The translations under genes were made by a program, and so were the position numbers. Below, one piece after another: positions 22,042-24,558 of a stretch of DNA of 24,558 nt (position 1 is its first letter; each line of letters opens with the position of its first letter). The DNA comes from Sphaeroforma sirkka (Eukaryota; Opisthokonta; Ichthyosporea; Ichthyophonida). The stretch is from contig LUCW03000895.1 of NCBI GenBank assembly GCA_001586965.3, positions 1 to 24,558 on the forward strand, given 5' to 3'. The notes under the pieces are model-generated. The model searched no databases. It was not told where the DNA came from and saw only the letters and a program-made list of their open reading frames with translations.

Positions 22042-22335
22042 TTATCGCGTTCCATGATAGACGCAGCCCTCACGTGCACATGATGGCTTCTCTGCGGTGT
22101 GTGTGTGATGAAGGACATGTACTTGTCATTGTCCTGCGTAGTCCCAGTCAAGTCATCGGTTGATGCGCCGCCGCTCAGTCGCTTGAGCCCACCCCCATTG
22201 GGCCCACCCCCACCCGTCCCCACTCGGGCACTGGTCTCCTCCACCATTCCGGGCGTTCTGCGTGTGTCTATACTTGTGCGCACACCCTCTCCACGTACAG
22301 AGATGCGTGCGATTTCCTTCATCGACTTCTCATCG
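22042..22335 (-). CDS. Exon 2: PH domain core with a glycine-rich insertion
   Basis: The acceptor is CCACCTCAG|C and the donor GATAA|GTAAGT; phase 2 in and out. The first part (DEKSMKEIARISV) fits PH strands 3-4. A loop of roughly residues 49-100 follows, with a run of glycines (GTGGGGPNGGG) and an acidic DD. The domain then resumes with YMSFITHT and VHVRAASIMERD, matching the late PH strands and the start of the C-terminal helix, where an ER..W motif is usual. The loop is larger than in FAPP or CERT and is probably disordered. GC content is far higher than in the surrounding intron. Confidence 0.88.
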
Positions 22336-22354
22336 CTGAGGTGGCACGCGTGGC

Positions 22355-23225
22355 GTGGATAGCGTAGATATATGTGAGTGAGAGTGAGCGGGTGTGGGAT
22401 GGTGATATTCTGTGCGTATGTATTCGTATCAGAATGGATAGCATAGAGTGAGTGAGAGTGAGCGGGTGTGGGCTGGAGATATTCTGTGCGTACGTATTCG
22501 TATGAGAATGGATAGCGTAGAGATATATGTGAGTGAGTGAGCGGGTTTGAGATGAAGATATTCCGTGCGTATGTATTCGTATGGGAATGGATAGTGTAGA
22601 TTTGTATGCAGAGAGAGCGAGCAGGTGTGAATGGAGATATTCTGTGCGTATGTATTCGTATGAGAATGGATAGCGTAGAGGTATATGTGAGTGAGAGTGA
22701 GCGGGTGTGAGCTGGAGATATTCTGTGCGTATGTATTCGTATGAGAATGGATAGCATAGAGTGAGTGAGTGAGTGAGGTGTGGGCTGGAGATATATTCTG
22801 TGCGTACGTATTCGTATGAGAATGGATAGCGTAGAGATATATGTGAGTGAGTGAGCAGGTTTGAGATGAAGATATTCCGTGCGTATGTATTCGTATGGGA
22901 ATGGATAGTGCAGATTTGTATGCGTGAGTGAAGCGAGCGGGTGTGAGTGGAGATATTCTGTGCGTATGTATTCGTATGAGAATGGATAGCGTAGAGATAT
23001 ATGTGAGTGAGAGTGAGCGGGTGTGGGATGGAGATATTTTGTGCGTATGTATTCGTATGAGAATGGATAGCGCAGAGTTATATGTGAGTGAGAGTGAGCG
23101 GGTGTGGGATGGAGATATTCTGTACGTATGTATTCGTATGAGAATGGATAGCGTAGAGATATATGTGAGTGAGAGTGAGCGGGTGTGGGATGGAGTTATT
23201 ATGTGCGTATGTATTCGTATGAGGA
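22355..23225. repeat. 81-bp minisatellite, about 10 copies (intron 1)
   Basis: The unit contains gtgagtgagagtgagcgggt, gtgggatggagatattctgt and gcgtatgtattcgtatgaga. The 27-residue periodic open frames on both strands are artefacts. The array reaches to within 20-30 bases of the exon 2 acceptor. Confidence 0.93.
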
Positions 23226-23271
23226 TGTGCCTTAGTGTTCATTGGACCCAGCAAGTTCCTCCCGTTGCTAT

Positions 23272-23306
23272 GATCCCGTTTTAGGGTTTTAGGGTTTAAC
23301 GATCCC
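23272..23306. repeat. Telomere-like insertion between 6-bp direct repeats (intron 1)
   Basis: gatccc at 23272-23277 and 23301-23306 brackets gttttagggttttagggttt. This is the clearest TTTTAGGG (8-bp) unit in the window. Confidence 0.75.
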
Positions 23307-23449
23307 ATATCATTTGGCTTGCAGTGTCGACTGCCTGCAGATTGTGAATAGCGTACGACAACTTCCTTGCAGGCGTTTATGTACGTGACCAACACTTAAA
23401 AAGTAAAGTCAACGTGTTAAACTAGTGCACAAATACAAGTTAATACTCA

Positions 23450-23725
23450 TATTCATAATATCAACACATGTTAGTACTCATACTCATACTACCAACGCAT
23501 GATAGTACTCATATTCATACTACCAACACATGATAGCACTCATATTCATACTACCAACATATGACCGTACTCATATTCATACTACTAACACATGATAGTA
23601 CTTATATTCATACTACCAACACATGATAGTACTCATATTCATACTACCAACACATGATCGTACTCATATTCATACTACAAACACAGGATAGTACTCATAT
23701 TCATACTACCAACACATGACGGATT
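23450..23725. repeat. 31-bp minisatellite, about 9 copies (intron 1)
   Basis: The unit contains catactaccaacacatgata then gtactcatatt. Bases 23307-23449 before it are unique; a minus-strand frame there lacks splice sites in the needed phase. Confidence 0.93.
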
Positions 23726-23734
23726 CATAGTCAT

Positions 23735-23935
23735 AGACTAAAGACTACAACGTCAATTAAACCAACACAACAGTTAATATCAACACAACAGTTAATATAG
23801 TGACACACCTATAGACTACAAAGCCAGTTAAACCAACACAACAGTTAATATAGTGACTCACCTATAGACTACAAAGTCAGATAAACCAACACAACAGTTA
23901 ATATAGTGACTCACCTATAGACTACAAAGTCGCCG
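23735..23935. repeat. 53-bp repeat carrying copies of the exon 1 donor (intron 1)
   Basis: Three clear copies and one degenerate copy contain ctatagactacaaagtc, the reverse complement of the exon 1 end, with tgactcac or tgacacac before it. The donor-like junctions lie at 23915 (real), 23862 and 23809, exactly 53 bases apart. The units also hold accaacacaacagttaatat. Confidence 0.92.
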
Positions 23936-24006
23936 TCCTTTAACACACACCACCTGGGTTTCCATCCCGCCCAAAACCCCTCCCACACATCCAATGTACC
24001 AGACAT
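23915..24006 (-). CDS. Exon 1: start of PH domain
   Basis: The exon encodes MSGTLDVWEGFW followed by GWKPRWCVLKDGDFVVY, a recognisable PH first and second strand (W..GW.PRW.VL.DG...Y), closest in my memory to FAPP, CERT and OSBP PH domains. FAPP proteins also begin at this point of the PH domain, which favours the ATG at 24006-24004 (purine at -3). The open frame reaches back to 24027, where cctaacag looks like a good 3' splice site, and an in-frame TAA lies just above it. An upstream 5' UTR or coding exon beyond the window therefore cannot be excluded. The donor is CTATAG|GTGAGT; the exon ends in phase 2 and joins exon 2 by AG+C (Ser). The exon end with its donor is copied twice in the following intron. 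Confidence 0.85.
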
Positions 24007-24027
24007 CTCTGTTCTGGGCTTGGCAAT

Positions 24028-24558
24028 CTGTTAGGAACAGGCAGACAAACGAATTTACAGGTATGTTCTTATGTGAAGGTATACCAAGCCAGACTCACGG
24101 AAGCTCATGTGCTTAAATTTAGGTGTATAATCATAAGTGGACGTATACTAAGAGAGACAAACGGAAATGCATGTGCTTGGATTTAGATGTATAGTCTCAA
24201 GTGGAAGTATGCTAAGAGAGATAAACAGCAATGTGTATGTGCTTGGATTTAGATGCATGTTTGTAAGGGGACGTAAACGTCCCTATGGTGTCATGTATGA
24301 TTGCAATCACGAGCCTGAATAGAAGTATGGATAAGTATCGAACAATACGTAATCATGGATAGGAACATACACATTGTCATGCGCGGATACGACAATTGAG
24401 TATACCACTAGCACGAGACAACGCCGAATTGGTCCAAATTGAGTCTTACTTCATTTACCAATGTAACCATACACATCATCAATACACGTATTCAAGTATA
24501 AATACGAATACATACACAGACACACACAGACACAGACACAGGCACAGACACAGGCACA
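24028..24558. other. Upstream flank or 5' intron
   Basis: It holds an imperfect 64-65 bp repeat of about three copies (tgtgcttggatttagatg near 24108, 24172 and 24237) and a terminal CACAGA-type simple repeat from about 24510. No coding exon or promoter element is recognised. If the ATG at 24006 is the start, promoter and 5' UTR lie here. If cctaacag at 24028 is a real acceptor, at least one exon lies beyond the window. Confidence 0.5.

Noticed and set aside
22928-23284. 118-codon plus-strand frame with a 27-residue period
   Set aside because: It is the 81-bp minisatellite in intron 1; unit length divisible by three keeps it open by chance.

Overview
The window is eukaryotic. It holds most or all of one large gene on the minus strand, and almost everything else is repeat-filled intron. 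The evidence is a chain of short, higher-GC coding blocks (41-294 nt), each bounded by GT and AG dinucleotides in the right orientation. Their reading phases agree at every junction. Joined, 15 exons give one open frame of 2,124 nt (707 aa plus stop) from a candidate ATG at 24006 to a TGA at 771. Coding sequence is about 9% of the 23.2 kb locus. The host cannot be named from this sequence. Long GT-AG introns and interstitial CCCTAAA/CCCTAAAA tracts point to a repeat-rich eukaryote, probably a protist, whose telomere repeat may be TTTAGGG- or TTTTAGGG-like.

Domains run from high to low coordinate. Exons 1-3 (24006-20929) encode a pleckstrin homology (PH) domain of the FAPP/OSBP/CERT look, with GWKPRW near the N-terminus, a Gly-rich insertion and the C-terminal helix Trp. 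Exons 4-7 (20237-16976) encode a helical region resembling the segment after the PH domain in OSBP and CERT. Exons 8-10 (16648-8237) encode a Ser/Pro/Lys-rich and coiled linker. Exons 11-13 (7247-4691) encode a VASt domain, the StAR-like sterol-transfer fold of Aster/GRAMD1 and Lam/Ltc proteins. Exon 14 (1712-1547) is a basic linker. Exon 15 (876-771) encodes a C-terminal transmembrane helix. The inferred product is a tail-anchored lipid-transfer protein of membrane contact sites: ER-anchored at the C-terminus, reaching a phosphoinositide-bearing membrane with the PH domain and moving a lipid with VASt. No GRAM domain was found, although GRAM normally accompanies VASt.

Nearly every long intron carries its own private tandem repeat: units of 81, 53 and 31 bp in intron 1; 33 bp in introns 2 and 3; 30 bp plus TA/CA/CATA tracts in intron 5; 43 and about 100 bp in intron 6; about 20 bp over 4.9 kb in intron 8; 14 bp and AT tracts in intron 9; TA/CA tracts in intron 10; 41 bp in intron 12; 26 and 39 bp in intron 13. 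Several arrays incorporate splice-site sequence. The 41-bp array repeats a 3' splice site about 25 times, the 53-bp array repeats a 5' splice site, and the 4.9 kb array has AG|GTATGT at many unit joins. Telomere-like tracts are scattered through the introns, often between direct duplications, one of which duplicated part of exon 4.

Bases 1-770 hold the presumed 3' UTR and downstream flank. Bases 24028-24558 hold the upstream flank or a 5' intron. No other gene was recognised.
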